Shown here piece by piece: positions 34,631-43,941 of a stretch of 64,000 bases of DNA. Origin of the DNA: Pedobacter petrophilus (GTDB lineage: Bacteria > Bacteroidota > Bacteroidia > Sphingobacteriales > Sphingobacteriaceae). A program made the position numbers and the translations under genes. The stretch is taken from contig NZ_WKKH01000005.1 in the NCBI RefSeq assembly GCF_009674725.1, positions 154,033 through 218,032 on the forward strand, written 5' to 3'. Below the pieces are notes generated by a model. The model saw only the letters and a program-made list of their open reading frames with translations, was not told the DNA's origin and made no database searches. Every line of letters begins with the position of its first letter. Within the stretch, counting starts at the first letter, position 1.

Positions 34631-36954
34631 TATCGTACGTATCTTTTTCTTTTCCCGTTTTCTTTATTCGGATAGTTTTTCTGCACTACAGTATCCAAGG
34701 CGCCCTGGCCGTAGCTAGAATTCCAGTGCAGATAATGGTTGCGTAAAAATTTAATATATTCATTCTTTTTATCGGCCTCTGCATTCATTTTTGCTTGGCC
34801 CTCCATTTCACGGCGGTTTCTTTCTGCAATATATATAGAAGCATCCGGACTATTGGCAGCATACACAATAGGAGGTTCTACATAGGTTTTAGGTGCTACA
34901 TATACAAACGGTGATGTCCCATTGAAACTGTAATCTTGTAATCTTGACTTTATGGCTTCCAAAAACTTTACATTTCCGTTTATCCAGTTTTCTTTAAAGT
35001 TTTTGAATTCATATAATTTAGTTTCATTTATTGGAACTTCTTTTTTCCCGCAAAACTCCGTCATAATATGTAAAGGAACATAACTGTATTGGTTGCTGAC
35101 TTTCTTTCTGTTGCCTTCCAATCTATAATTATTAACAGTAGGACGGAATATCGAGTCTTGAATAATAGTCAGTTCATCTGGATGAAACCAGCCTTGTTGT
35201 ATTAATTCTTCTCTTAAGGGTTCTAAGCTGCTTTTTAATATCGTAGCATCAATCCGTTTCGGATTATCTGGCCTTCCTTCTTCATAAGCACCACCTACAT
35301 CGCAATGTACCCCCGGAAAGCGCAATTCTATTCCTCCTTTTTTACCACTGCCTACAGGTGTTTTAGTTACAGATGAGATGTCTACTAAACTAAAGTTGGC
35401 CCTGTGCTCATCGCCGGCCACCATGTGTACCACATAATTGGCTTTGTTAACATCATCCAAGCCTAACTGCTTTATGTCATTCCACTGGAACAAGCCATAG
35501 TGTGGCACGGTATCATAGATCCCTACAAAACGGATAACCACTTTCATCTGTTCATCCATAATTTTTGCTTCTGTAAGTAATTGTCCTAAATATCCATATG
35601 CAGGCATCGTTTTGTAAGCATAAGAATCATCTAAATCGTACCCGAATTTATCTTCTACGGATACACCTTCTTTCCATGCTGCGGTTTTAGCGGCATAAGC
35701 CCCGTGCGTAATTACATGAACGAAATGTCTGGCTGCGGCCGCACCACGACTAAAACCAAATACATCAAAAATTATAGTTCCTGTAGAAGAATTAGGTTGT
35801 TGACTTAGCGTACTTTTGATTTGTGTTACAACATCTTTAATAGATTTTCGTACTCTATCCATGATTCCTGCACTACCGACCCCGAAAGCAGGCCCTTGCA
35901 TTACATCATCATCTTTATAATCTTTTGTAGTTAGTATAACCTCTTGAGATTTGGGTGCCGTATTGGTTCCCATTCCCTCTGTATAAATCTTAAATTGTTT
36001 TTGACTTTCGTTTTTTTTATAATTCTTAAACAAAATAGCCGGATTAGAAAGGTCATTTTCATAACTGCTCTCCATATCATCAGCATCTCCATGATCTTTA
36101 TAAACCTGGGTTGCGTTAACTCCACCAGAAAGCCCGGTTGTTTCAGCTTGTGATTTCCCTTCCGCTTTTTTCCTTAATTCTGTATTGTACATATTGTTAA
36201 GGGTACCATCTAAAAAGACCCCAAAAGTGAAATTAATAGCAATCTTTTTAGGTTTAGCCACAGACTCTGTTTTTCCAACCACCACAGGATTATTGGTAGG
36301 CTTAGGTTTATCGATGCGTTGGGTGAGTTCATTCTGTATAACCAACTGTATGCTTTCTTCGGTTTGAGAAATGTGGTTTTTGTATTTTATTTTTACATAA
36401 AATTCATGTTCACTTTCATCTACCCAATCTTGATTATTTAGCTTGGTTTGATATAAACGAAGCTGATTGAAATAAAGAAAGGCATAACCTTTTTCATTAA
36501 TGGCAGATGTTGTTATTGGACCTGCAACAAACCTGTCTCTGACGTTTTCATCTTCGTAAACTGTAACTTCTAATGTATCTCCTTTAGGAATATTAGTTGT
36601 TTTTATCACCAATTGTATCTTATCTAGGTAACCTATTTTTTTGTTCCCTATGGCTTTACCAGTATAATCCTGCCATTCAACAGAAAGTATCCTGGGCGTT
36701 CCTGCCAATATAAATAAGCTTATCGCATTTTCAACTTCTTTGCCATGTTGCAAAACCACAGCTATCAGTTTTACCGTTTTGCCTGCCAGGCTGGTATGGA
36801 ATTTAAAACTGCCACTGGTATTGGTCTTAAGAATTTTTCCGTTGTATGCTATCTTCCACTCCTTTGCAGTTATTTTTCCTGAGGCATCAGATATTATGTA
36901 TACATAACTGGTATTGGTAAGTGGCCGCGTAGTTCCTGTAATAATCATCTTCAT
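34630..36954 (-). CDS. DUF2235 (Tle1-like) phospholipase effector
   Basis: The 774-residue protein has an N-terminal half (about residues 1-230) of beta-rich, Ig-like sequence. A DUF2235 alpha/beta-hydrolase domain follows, opening with FGVFLDGTLNNMYN. The nucleophile motif GFSRG has Ser402. Likely triad partners are Asp481 (GIYDTVPHYG) and His550 (FPGVHCDVGG). This is the Tle1-type T6SS lipase pattern, acting on target-cell membranes. The PAAR-like DUF4280 gene lies just upstream (3-base gap) and the DUF2931 gene overlaps downstream, giving a spike-effector-immunity set. Confidence 0.87.
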   Translation of the reverse strand: MKMIITGTTRPLTNTSYVYIISDASGKITAKEWKIAYNGKILKTNTSGSFKFHTSLAGKTVKLIAVVLQHGKEVENAISLFILAGTPRILSVEWQDYTGKAIGNKKIGYLDKIQLVIKTTNIPKGDTLEVTVYEDENVRDRFVAGPITTSAINEKGYAFLYFNQLRLYQTKLNNQDWVDESEHEFYVKIKYKNHISQTEESIQLVIQNELTQRIDKPKPTNNPVVVGKTESVAKPKKIAINFTFGVFLDGTLNNMYNTELRKKAEGKSQAETTGLSGGVNATQVYKDHGDADDMESSYENDLSNPAILFKNYKKNESQKQFKIYTEGMGTNTAPKSQEVILTTKDYKDDDVMQGPAFGVGSAGIMDRVRKSIKDVVTQIKSTLSQQPNSSTGTIIFDVFGFSRGAAAARHFVHVITHGAYAAKTAAWKEGVSVEDKFGYDLDDSYAYKTMPAYGYLGQLLTEAKIMDEQMKVVIRFVGIYDTVPHYGLFQWNDIKQLGLDDVNKANYVVHMVAGDEHRANFSLVDISSVTKTPVGSGKKGGIELRFPGVHCDVGGAYEEGRPDNPKRIDATILKSSLEPLREELIQQGWFHPDELTIIQDSIFRPTVNNYRLEGNRKKVSNQYSYVPLHIMTEFCGKKEVPINETKLYEFKNFKENWINGNVKFLEAIKSRLQDYSFNGTSPFVYVAPKTYVEPPIVYAANSPDASIYIAERNRREMEGQAKMNAEADKKNEYIKFLRNHYLHWNSSYGQGALDTVVQKNYPNKENGKRKRYVR

Positions 36955-36957
36955 AAT

Positions 36958-37434
36958 TTATAATTTTACCAAACTTTCATCTTCTTCACCATCTTCTTCT
37001 TTTTCAAAATCAATAAAAGGACATAACTCTGCTAAAACTTCCTTATCCGCATCTTTCACACTTTGCTGGCTTACTTCTGCCGTTTGGCCATGTTTGATAA
37101 TTGTGATACAATCTTGTCCGCCAATAGGGCAGGTTGCCTTGCTGTCTTCCAACAGCGCTTTACCATTATTATCTTCGAGGGTAATTTTTTCGTAATATCC
37201 GCTCCATTGTGTAACTACGGCTGTACATGGCTTGTTATTCATTTTGGCGCAACTGCCAAAGGTATTTTTCTCAAAAGTTGAACCAATATCTACATGGGTA
37301 GCAGTCAGCTTTTTACTTCCAGCTTCATCATTTACGTATCGCTTGCTCTGGGTTTTCACCATCAACTTATCGGGCGTTGTTCCAAAGTTGCACTTGCAGG
37401 TTGCCCCTTGGCAAACTAAATGTTTTCCACTCAT
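36958..37434 (-). CDS. PAAR-like DUF4280 spike protein
   Basis: The 158-residue protein fits the DUF4280 family, a PAAR-like fold that caps VgrG. It begins with KHLVCQGATCKCNFGTTP and has repeated Cys pairs (GSCAKMNNKPC and ATCPIGGQDC). It probably forms the sharp tip that carries the DUF2235 effector encoded next. The start at 37434 lies 16 bases after the upstream LysM-like gene. Confidence 0.82.
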   Translation of the reverse strand: MSGKHLVCQGATCKCNFGTTPDKLMVKTQSKRYVNDEAGSKKLTATHVDIGSTFEKNTFGSCAKMNNKPCTAVVTQWSGYYEKITLEDNNGKALLEDSKATCPIGGQDCITIIKHGQTAEVSQQSVKDADKEVLAELCPFIDFEKEEDGEEDESLVKL

Positions 37435-37450
37435 CTTTGGTATTTTTTAT

Positions 37451-38494
37451 TTAATTAAATTGCTCATAACATTCGAATGTTATTCTTTTATTAAACCTGG
37501 CCAGCTTAACTTCTACTTCTCCGTAAATTGAAAATATACTGTTGTCTTTGGTATTTAGCTTATAAATAAAATTAAAATGGCTTTCTATTACTTTAGCTCC
37601 TTCGGAAATCTGTTCTCCGTTTTCTATTTCTTCAATAATCTTGTCATCAATACATTTTCCACTGGCTTTAATGATAAACTTTTGGCTTTTTGATATTTCC
37701 GGATCCAATACCAAGGTTACTTCATACAAAAGTTTTGGTTTCTCAGCAAAAATTGATAGCTCCATTTGAAAAGTTAGCTTTTTTTCATTGTTAAAAGTAT
37801 CGTACAACGGGAAAAAAAATATAGCGTAAAAAATACTATCCTTAATTTTTTTTAAGCTTATAGCAGCATTTTTAAGCTGTTCTTCAGTTATTTTGAACAA
37901 ACCTTCGGCAATTGGTCCTTCGTAATAATCCTGCAGTTCGGGTTTTAGCTGTTTCCACCTATTCTGGATTTCATTATTGGATAAAACTGCCCTTATTGTT
38001 CCGTTATCATTAATTTGCAATACCAAAGGATAGAGGATTCCGCCAATTTTATCTGCAATCTGTTCCATCATCAAATCAGGCCTTTGGTCATTTACGTAAA
38101 CCGGAAGCCTAACAATTTCCAGTTTTGAATTGGTTCTGTTCAGTTCTATCTCATAATGAAGCTTGGTTTGATGCTCATCATTATGAAAAACATTTTGAAC
38201 AATCCCATATCTCTTTTTGTAAGGCTTATTATATTCTAATGTATTTTCACTTACGTACAAAATATAATTGCCACCATCAGGATTAAATATCCTTTCTCTT
38301 AGGTCTTTTTCATCAGGCGGAAGAAAAATAATTTCTACATGTTTTGGAATACCATCGCCTATATAATCTTGTTTTGGACAATAAATATTATGATATTTCC
38401 TTAACTGTTCTTTTGTTAGGTTAAAGGCAACACAAAGCTCTTCTAGAGTAGTCTCTTTAGTAATTCTACATCTTTTTGGTGCCAGATTCATCAT
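37451..38494 (-). CDS. LysM-like T6SS-associated protein
   Basis: The 347-residue protein has an N-terminal LysM-like motif (ITKETTLEELCVAFNLTKEQLRKYH over about residues 11-35). A basic and aromatic remainder with no family I can name follows. There is no signal peptide. Its place before a PAAR-like gene and effector suggests a loading or adaptor role, as seen for LysM-containing genes in other Bacteroidetes T6SS cargo operons. This is inference. Confidence 0.55.
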   Translation of the reverse strand: MMNLAPKRCRITKETTLEELCVAFNLTKEQLRKYHNIYCPKQDYIGDGIPKHVEIIFLPPDEKDLRERIFNPDGGNYILYVSENTLEYNKPYKKRYGIVQNVFHNDEHQTKLHYEIELNRTNSKLEIVRLPVYVNDQRPDLMMEQIADKIGGILYPLVLQINDNGTIRAVLSNNEIQNRWKQLKPELQDYYEGPIAEGLFKITEEQLKNAAISLKKIKDSIFYAIFFFPLYDTFNNEKKLTFQMELSIFAEKPKLLYEVTLVLDPEISKSQKFIIKASGKCIDDKIIEEIENGEQISEGAKVIESHFNFIYKLNTKDNSIFSIYGEVEVKLARFNKRITFECYEQFN

Positions 38495-38545
38495 TTATTG
38501 TTTTATTATTTTCCATTCCAAAGAAATGCACCTTAGAACAATGAT

Positions 38546-38968
38546 CTATTTGTATGCCTTCTTATAAATGAGTTTACCATTATCCCATTTTTCTTTATTT
38601 ATTATTTTTCCATTTTTATCATAATATTTCTAAATCCCCTGATATTTTCCTTTTAAACACTCTCCTTCTGCGTAATTATAAGGAACAAGCTTAGGATTAT
38701 CATCACCTGAGCTTTGATAGTAATTAAAAAGTGTTGTTTTTCCATCAAGGATATTACACTCATTATCTATTTTCCAGCAATATAAACTGTCTTTGTTTTT
38801 TTGTAAATCTCCCAATTCTAAGTAATTAAATAATCTTGGCAATTTTTTAGGCTTTTTAATTCCTTTTTTTGGAGGAAAAGTAGGCGGTTTATCAACACTT
38901 CTTTGTTGTGCACAAGAAATACATGTAACTAATAAAAATAGAATTAAATATTTCATACTTATTTTCAT
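38546..38968 (-). pseudogene. Nonsense-mutated paralogue of the metalloprotease partner lipoprotein
   Basis: The gene begins MKISMKYLILFLLVTCISC (lipobox Cys at residue 19). It matches the lipoprotein at 39088-39504 through DSLYCW and KGKYQGI. A TAG at 38630-38632 then sits where the paralogue has TGG for Trp. Beyond it the same frame continues with KYYDKNGK and EKWDNGKL and ends at TAG 38546-38548, aligning with the paralogue to its last residues. A single G-to-A change therefore shortens 140 residues to 112. The product may still fold in part. Confidence 0.85.
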
Positions 38969-39081
38969 TTGTTTCCTACAAAACTTCCATAATATGACTT
39001 CACATCATTTTTCGTAATTTGCCATTGAGTGTAGTTTTTGGTTTTAGTGGAATAGTCACTAATTTCTAGTTGATTTTTTTT
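38965..39081 (-). pseudogene. Ghost copy of the metalloprotease effector C-terminus
   Basis: The apparent spacer encodes, without a start, about 37 residues ending in YYGSFVGNK and a TGA. They align with the last residues of the effector at 39501 (DYSxK, YTxWQ, DVKSYYGS). The TGA overlaps the ATG of the following lipoprotein gene as ATGA, exactly as at the intact effector-lipoprotein junction. It is the remnant of a duplicated effector tip. The Met of the Met-turn is replaced (ISDYS instead of IMDYS). Confidence 0.8.
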
Positions 39082-39087
39082 CTATAT

Positions 39088-39504
39088 TTACTTATACTCT
39101 TTTCTATAAACTAATTTTCCATTTTCCCATTTTTCTTTTTTTATAACTTTTCCATTTTCATCGTAGTACTTCCAAATCCCCTGATATTTTCCTTCTAAAA
39201 ACGCTCCTTCCGCATAAAGGCGTTCAGTGACACTTGCATTGTCGCCTTTTGCAATACTGTTACTATACAATGTAATTTTACCATCAATGATGTTGGATTT
39301 ATCCTCAGTTTCCCAACAATACAAACTATCTTTATTTTGCTTTAATTCCCCTAAACTTAATATTATATGTCCTTTCTGCAAATCAGTTGGTTTAATATCT
39401 TTTAATTTCATACTATTAGGTTTTGGAGGTTTCTCAAATTTTTGTTGGGCACAAGAGTTAAATAGCAGAAATATGCTAAATAGGAAAGAAACAATTATTT
39501 TCAT
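39088..39504 (-). CDS. MORN-like lipoprotein, candidate immunity protein of the metalloprotease effector
   Basis: The 138-residue lipoprotein (LLFNSCAQQK, Cys at residue 18) ends in a variant of the MORN/YwqK-type repeat (GKYQGIWKYYDENGKVIKKEKW). Its ATG overlaps the stop of the metalloprotease gene (ATGA), so the two are translationally coupled. A partner anchored in the periplasm is expected for a toxin delivered there. A damaged duplicate follows at 38546-38968. Confidence 0.7.
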   Translation of the reverse strand: MKIIVSFLFSIFLLFNSCAQQKFEKPPKPNSMKLKDIKPTDLQKGHIILSLGELKQNKDSLYCWETEDKSNIIDGKITLYSNSIAKGDNASVTERLYAEGAFLEGKYQGIWKYYDENGKVIKKEKWENGKLVYRKEYK

Positions 39505-41273
39505 ATTTTATTATTTTCAATTGATGATCCATAATAAGATTTTACGTCGTCTTGCATTAATTGCCACTGCCATTTAGTATAAATATTTACTTTAGATGAA
39601 TAATCCATTATATTTAAAGTTGATTTTTCTTTAAATTTATATCTATTATTCTTATATACTTTTATATTATTTTCAGTCTGTTTAATATGCTTTTCACCTT
39701 TTTTGATATTATCTTCTCCGTCATCAATTTTCTTTTGAATATCCTTATTTATTGTTCTTGTTTTTTCATTCTCGGATTCTAAGACTTTAATTCTTGCCTC
39801 AGCTTCTGTTTTATATGGATATGTCGGTTTTTTCTTTTCAATTGTCCACTTATCTATTTCCTGTTGTCTAATTTTAATATTACTTTTATTTGCCTTTAAA
39901 GCTTCTTCATTATTTTTTTGAATTCTTTTATTGTCAGCGGTAATTGCCCTATTGCTTGTTAATCCTGTTTTTAATTTCTCTAAATCAATTCGATACTTAG
40001 CATCTCTCCAAAAATAATGTTCCAATCCTAATGCGTGCGCAATTTCGTGCGCATAAGAAGACTTATCTTTTAAATTAGATCCAAAAACAATTGCTTCTCT
40101 AAAATTAACCGGCATAGTTCTACTTACACCACCTTCCTGATCATGGGGATCTTTATTAATATTTGTAATAAACAATAATATCCCTTTAAATTTTTTGCCA
40201 TCAGCTTCAAACGCAGTTTTATAATCCCTTAAAAATTTGTCTAAAATATGTTCATATTCTGCATTTTCTTGTTCTTCTCCGTCATCATTGATATATTTTA
40301 CTTTTCCGCCAGCAGGATCTTTTCTATTTGTAAAATAGTTCCCTGCTCTATTATAAAATGTACCATTCCATAAATTTTCATCAAAAGCAATTCTATATTT
40401 GCTATCCACTTCTACAGAAACTTCTATTTGAGCTTGATTTAGTGAATTCTTATTCAGATAATCCTCAATTCCATTTGTTCCAAAATCAGAAATTAACTTT
40501 GTTATTTCGGTTTCTTTTGTTGATGAATCTTTTACCACACAAACCAACCTTATGGGCAGTTTATAAGTTTTGGTATTATCTTTTGCGATTATTTGTCCGA
40601 TTACTTTATTGTTTTCATCAAAGGCAAGAATATTTGTGTTAGGCGCTGGTTTTAGACAATTAATAGTTATTTCTTTTGGATTTCCATCAGGTTTATATTT
40701 TATATTTTCATTGGTTTGTCCATCAATAGTTACCTGGTAAAAATCATTTTTTCTGAATGATATGGTAGATTTTGAAACATCCTCCCCTGTTGTTACCGGT
40801 TTACAAAGCATATTAATTTTAATTTGTCCCTGCTTAGGTAAAACACTTAACCACGGCGCATAATAAGGCAGCTTTAAAGGTATTTTTTCATACTCTCTTT
40901 TTATTTTATCTTTTAGAACAGGTGCAGTTGCTACAGCTGTATATTCTAATTTTGAATCATCAAAAACATATTCCAAATTACTAACATCTACTGTTTGGAT
41001 TTTTAAAATGCTACCGGCATCATCACATCTTAGCCAGTCAAATCCAAATTCTCCGTCATAGCCACTTAACGGCTCAAATTCTACAATAACATCAATACCT
41101 GTATCAAATTCTATATGTGGAGCCGCTTTATTCGTTCCATAACTTACCCCATTCTCTTTACCTACCTGTACTACCTCACTTCCACTGTTAATAATTTCCT
41201 TTTTTGCATACGATAAATCGTTCCCCCCTGTAAACTCCATAAGATCGCCTTCAACAATTGTTATTTTACTCAT
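39501..41273 (-). CDS. Metzincin-like zinc metalloprotease, candidate T6SS effector
   Basis: The 590-residue protein has no signal peptide. The zinc-binding motif HEIAHALGLEH lies at residues 409-419 and a Met-turn-like segment LNIMDYSS has Met at 556, as in metzincins. Between them is a highly charged coiled-coil region (about 430-545), a far longer insertion than usual. The N-terminal 350 residues include a region starting KITIVEGDLMEFTGG that I do not recognise and may serve for docking on VgrG. The gene begins right after vgrG and overlaps a lipoprotein gene, the classic effector-immunity order. ATG 41273 is preferred over a GTG one codon earlier. Confidence 0.75.
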   Translation of the reverse strand: MSKITIVEGDLMEFTGGNDLSYAKKEIINSGSEVVQVGKENGVSYGTNKAAPHIEFDTGIDVIVEFEPLSGYDGEFGFDWLRCDDAGSILKIQTVDVSNLEYVFDDSKLEYTAVATAPVLKDKIKREYEKIPLKLPYYAPWLSVLPKQGQIKINMLCKPVTTGEDVSKSTISFRKNDFYQVTIDGQTNENIKYKPDGNPKEITINCLKPAPNTNILAFDENNKVIGQIIAKDNTKTYKLPIRLVCVVKDSSTKETEITKLISDFGTNGIEDYLNKNSLNQAQIEVSVEVDSKYRIAFDENLWNGTFYNRAGNYFTNRKDPAGGKVKYINDDGEEQENAEYEHILDKFLRDYKTAFEADGKKFKGILLFITNINKDPHDQEGGVSRTMPVNFREAIVFGSNLKDKSSYAHEIAHALGLEHYFWRDAKYRIDLEKLKTGLTSNRAITADNKRIQKNNEEALKANKSNIKIRQQEIDKWTIEKKKPTYPYKTEAEARIKVLESENEKTRTINKDIQKKIDDGEDNIKKGEKHIKQTENNIKVYKNNRYKFKEKSTLNIMDYSSKVNIYTKWQWQLMQDDVKSYYGSSIENNKI

Positions 41274-41275
41274 CA

Positions 41276-43120
41276 CTAATAGTTTAAAGATTTCTCCGCA
41301 GAATTGTTTTGTACTTCCTTTTCAGAATGAAATTCATTGGTTCCCTGGCTCTGCGTAACGATTTTCCCGTTACTGTTCTTTATCCTATCTTGTTCTACCT
41401 GACTTTCCTTATTTCCTTTGATAAATTCAACCATCTTTCCTATAACATTCGTCATAAAGTTACCTCCAACAGATAAATTTTTTATCATTCCTACGCTTTC
41501 GTTATGGTTCATGGTAATGCTGTCTGATTTATTCATTCCCACGCTGGTATCCATATTCTCCTGTACATTAATCTGCATGTTCTTGCAATTAAGCGTCATG
41601 TTTTCTAGTGCTGTGATGGTAATATTATTGCCCTTGGTATCGATATAGATGATATTCTGATGCATATCAGTAAGCTTAATGCCTTGTGTACCCTCACTAT
41701 CATCAAATTCCAGCAAATGCCCGCTTCTGGTGATGATGCTTTTCAGGTGATTTTTAATCAAAGGGCTGCTGTCTACACTCGAGCTGTGGTAAACACTACC
41801 CATCACTACCGGACGGGCAATATTTCCTTCCTCGAAAGCAATCATCACCTGATCTTCGATTTCCGGAATGGCGAAATAGCCACGGTTATTGCCGCGTTCG
41901 CCAACGCCCGCACTTGGGGTAACTACGCGAAGCCACTCCGTTACATCGTTGGTTAAACATTCCCATTTAAATTTCACTTTAATACGTCCCTGGCCCTGAG
42001 GATCGTTATTATCAATTACATCAGCCAGCTGCATATCGGGCTGCGGGCGTTCGAAATTTTTAACCAGAATACGTTCTGTAGTCGCTATTTTTCCCTCGAA
42101 AGTATTATTATACTTCCCGTTTTCGTTGATATGATGATTGATACTGGTAATTAAAAATTTGCCTAAACTCTCAGAAGTAAATGCCAGCTCTTTGCGAAGG
42201 CTCATGGTAATCTCCGCAATGCTTCCAATACTCAGTTCGGCATTATCACCTTTGGCTGTAACTTTTAAAAGCTCACTGGTATTCGCTTTCTCTTCGTTAT
42301 CTACCAGATTTTTAATATCGTTCCCATTGTCTACCCGAATTAGGGAAGGCTGGTTAAAGGTTTTGCTAAAAGTGAGATTTGATGCTTTAATGGCGTGCGA
42401 TAAATCTGGTGTTCCATTCACTTTCCCACTGCTTTCGCTCTGAAGCATTTCATCCTGTTTGGGATTATAAGCGAAACGTTTATTTTTAATGGGGTTAATT
42501 TCCATTGCATATTGCATTTCCTGGACATCTCTTCCATAAAACAGCGAAATTTCATTCTGAATATCCGGTTTACCAAAATTGAGTTGCCTTCCATCATAGA
42601 AAAACCACTCATGGTATTCTGCAGAAAGGCGGTTAAGAAAAGCGAAATCGCTTTCTTTGTATTGGATAATATAATCTATCGCCGAATTTCTGGAAGCATT
42701 TGCTACTACTTTTAAATCATTTGCAGGCGTATCTTTGGTTGCCAACTTTACGATCTCATTTAAATCTTTATCTAAATAGGATCCTAAATCCGGCCCGCGA
42801 TCAATCAAAATAGTAGGACTATAACCACTTACAATGATAATTCCATGGTAGCCGTGACTCTGCGAGAGTTCAACTTTAGAAACTAAACCAGTGAAATTCT
42901 GCATTCCTTCTTGTGAATGTCCAAAAGATGCAGTCAGGGTTTTTCCAACAAAATCGCGACTATCGTCTAAGCTGATTAGTCCTGGCGCACCCATTTGATC
43001 ATGATTGAAACGGAGCTCAAAATAATGATGTTCATTAAAAGCTTGTTTAAGACTAAAGGAAGCGAAATGGGTAATTTCCTTGTCTTCTATGTTAATCTCT
43101 GTAATGAGTTTCTTTTCCAT
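41276..43120 (-). CDS. vgrG: T6SS spike protein VgrG/TssI
   Basis: The 614-residue protein has the gp27-like N-terminal part, then a gp5 OB-fold region with DPQGQGRIKVKFKWE and RVVTPSAGVGERGN near residues 380-410. A repetitive beta-helix-like tail rich in Asn and Met follows (about 480-600). It forms the trimeric spike of the T6SS. It heads a minus-strand cargo operon that runs to the DUF2931 gene at 33578. Confidence 0.93.
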   Translation of the reverse strand: MEKKLITEINIEDKEITHFASFSLKQAFNEHHYFELRFNHDQMGAPGLISLDDSRDFVGKTLTASFGHSQEGMQNFTGLVSKVELSQSHGYHGIIIVSGYSPTILIDRGPDLGSYLDKDLNEIVKLATKDTPANDLKVVANASRNSAIDYIIQYKESDFAFLNRLSAEYHEWFFYDGRQLNFGKPDIQNEISLFYGRDVQEMQYAMEINPIKNKRFAYNPKQDEMLQSESSGKVNGTPDLSHAIKASNLTFSKTFNQPSLIRVDNGNDIKNLVDNEEKANTSELLKVTAKGDNAELSIGSIAEITMSLRKELAFTSESLGKFLITSINHHINENGKYNNTFEGKIATTERILVKNFERPQPDMQLADVIDNNDPQGQGRIKVKFKWECLTNDVTEWLRVVTPSAGVGERGNNRGYFAIPEIEDQVMIAFEEGNIARPVVMGSVYHSSSVDSSPLIKNHLKSIITRSGHLLEFDDSEGTQGIKLTDMHQNIIYIDTKGNNITITALENMTLNCKNMQINVQENMDTSVGMNKSDSITMNHNESVGMIKNLSVGGNFMTNVIGKMVEFIKGNKESQVEQDRIKNSNGKIVTQSQGTNEFHSEKEVQNNSAEKSLNY

Positions 43121-43394
43121 ATTGATTATAAAATCAGTGGCTCAACGGTTACTTGAAACTTTATTCAGAATGGCAGGCGGCGTTCATTTTAAGAACAATT
43201 CAATTAACCGCGCTTGGTTTAAATAATGTTGGTTTATGCCAATGTTGCCCAACTATAAACGTTTAAATTATTACTTTAGCTACAGTTTTAGCTTGCTAAT
43301 TGCAGATAAAGTTTTTTTGTGATATGATCAATTGATATACCTTATTTAAACGACTAAATTTAGATGAGCGGTTTATTTGAAATAATTTCTGATA

Positions 43395-43426
43395 GAAAAA
43401 AGCGACTGGCAGAACCAATCGCTTTT
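43395..43426 (-). terminator. Terminator after the right hcp pair
   Basis: On the minus strand the stem AGCGATTGG / CCAGTCGCT (one T-G pair) is followed by a T run. The 331-base spacer 43121-43451 otherwise holds no gene; it must contain the vgrG promoter, but I see no clear consensus box. Confidence 0.75.
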
Positions 43427-43451
43427 ATAGATTTTATAGTTATAAAACTAA

Positions 43452-43847
43452 CTAAGCTTTAGGCCAGTCGTTTTCATGTTCTGCATTACCCAGTTTGAGT
43501 TTTCTTGCTGATACCACAAAAGTTAATGTCATTGGCGTATTGTCATTTACTGCAATACCTTCGCTATACTGAACAATGTAACCATCTTCGAAAGTAAGTT
43601 CTTTCATTTTAGAATCTTCCTCACCTTTTTTGAAGGTAATTGTTCCTGATTGTGGTTTGTATTGATTGTTAACCATTGATTCGATTACAGAAGTATCTTC
43701 TGTAGATTCGATTTCAATGTTAATAGTACCACCGTAAACACCTGATGATGGACGGCCTTTAGCGTCTACATCTCTATTTAATGAAAAACTGCACTGTAAT
43801 ACATCAAACTCTTTTGAACCTAATGTTAATCTGGTTTTAAATGCCAT
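43452..43847 (-). CDS. tssD: T6SS tube protein Hcp/TssD, copy 3 (type A)
   Basis: The 131-residue TssD protein is the near-identical twin of the copy at 32170 (three substitutions: two Ala/Ser and one Ile/Val). It is the downstream gene of the right-hand hcp pair and is followed by a terminator. This pair has no effector gene directly behind it; vgrG follows instead. Confidence 0.94.
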   Translation of the reverse strand: MAFKTRLTLGSKEFDVLQCSFSLNRDVDAKGRPSSGVYGGTINIEIESTEDTSVIESMVNNQYKPQSGTITFKKGEEDSKMKELTFEDGYIVQYSEGIAVNDNTPMTLTFVVSARKLKLGNAEHENDWPKA

Positions 43848-43941
43848 GATAAATTTTGTTAATGTTTTTAAATGAATGAATTTTGTTAAAGAAGCAGGGC
43901 GAATGGCGTTTTATTAACTTTACCTGTCTACCCTCAACTCT

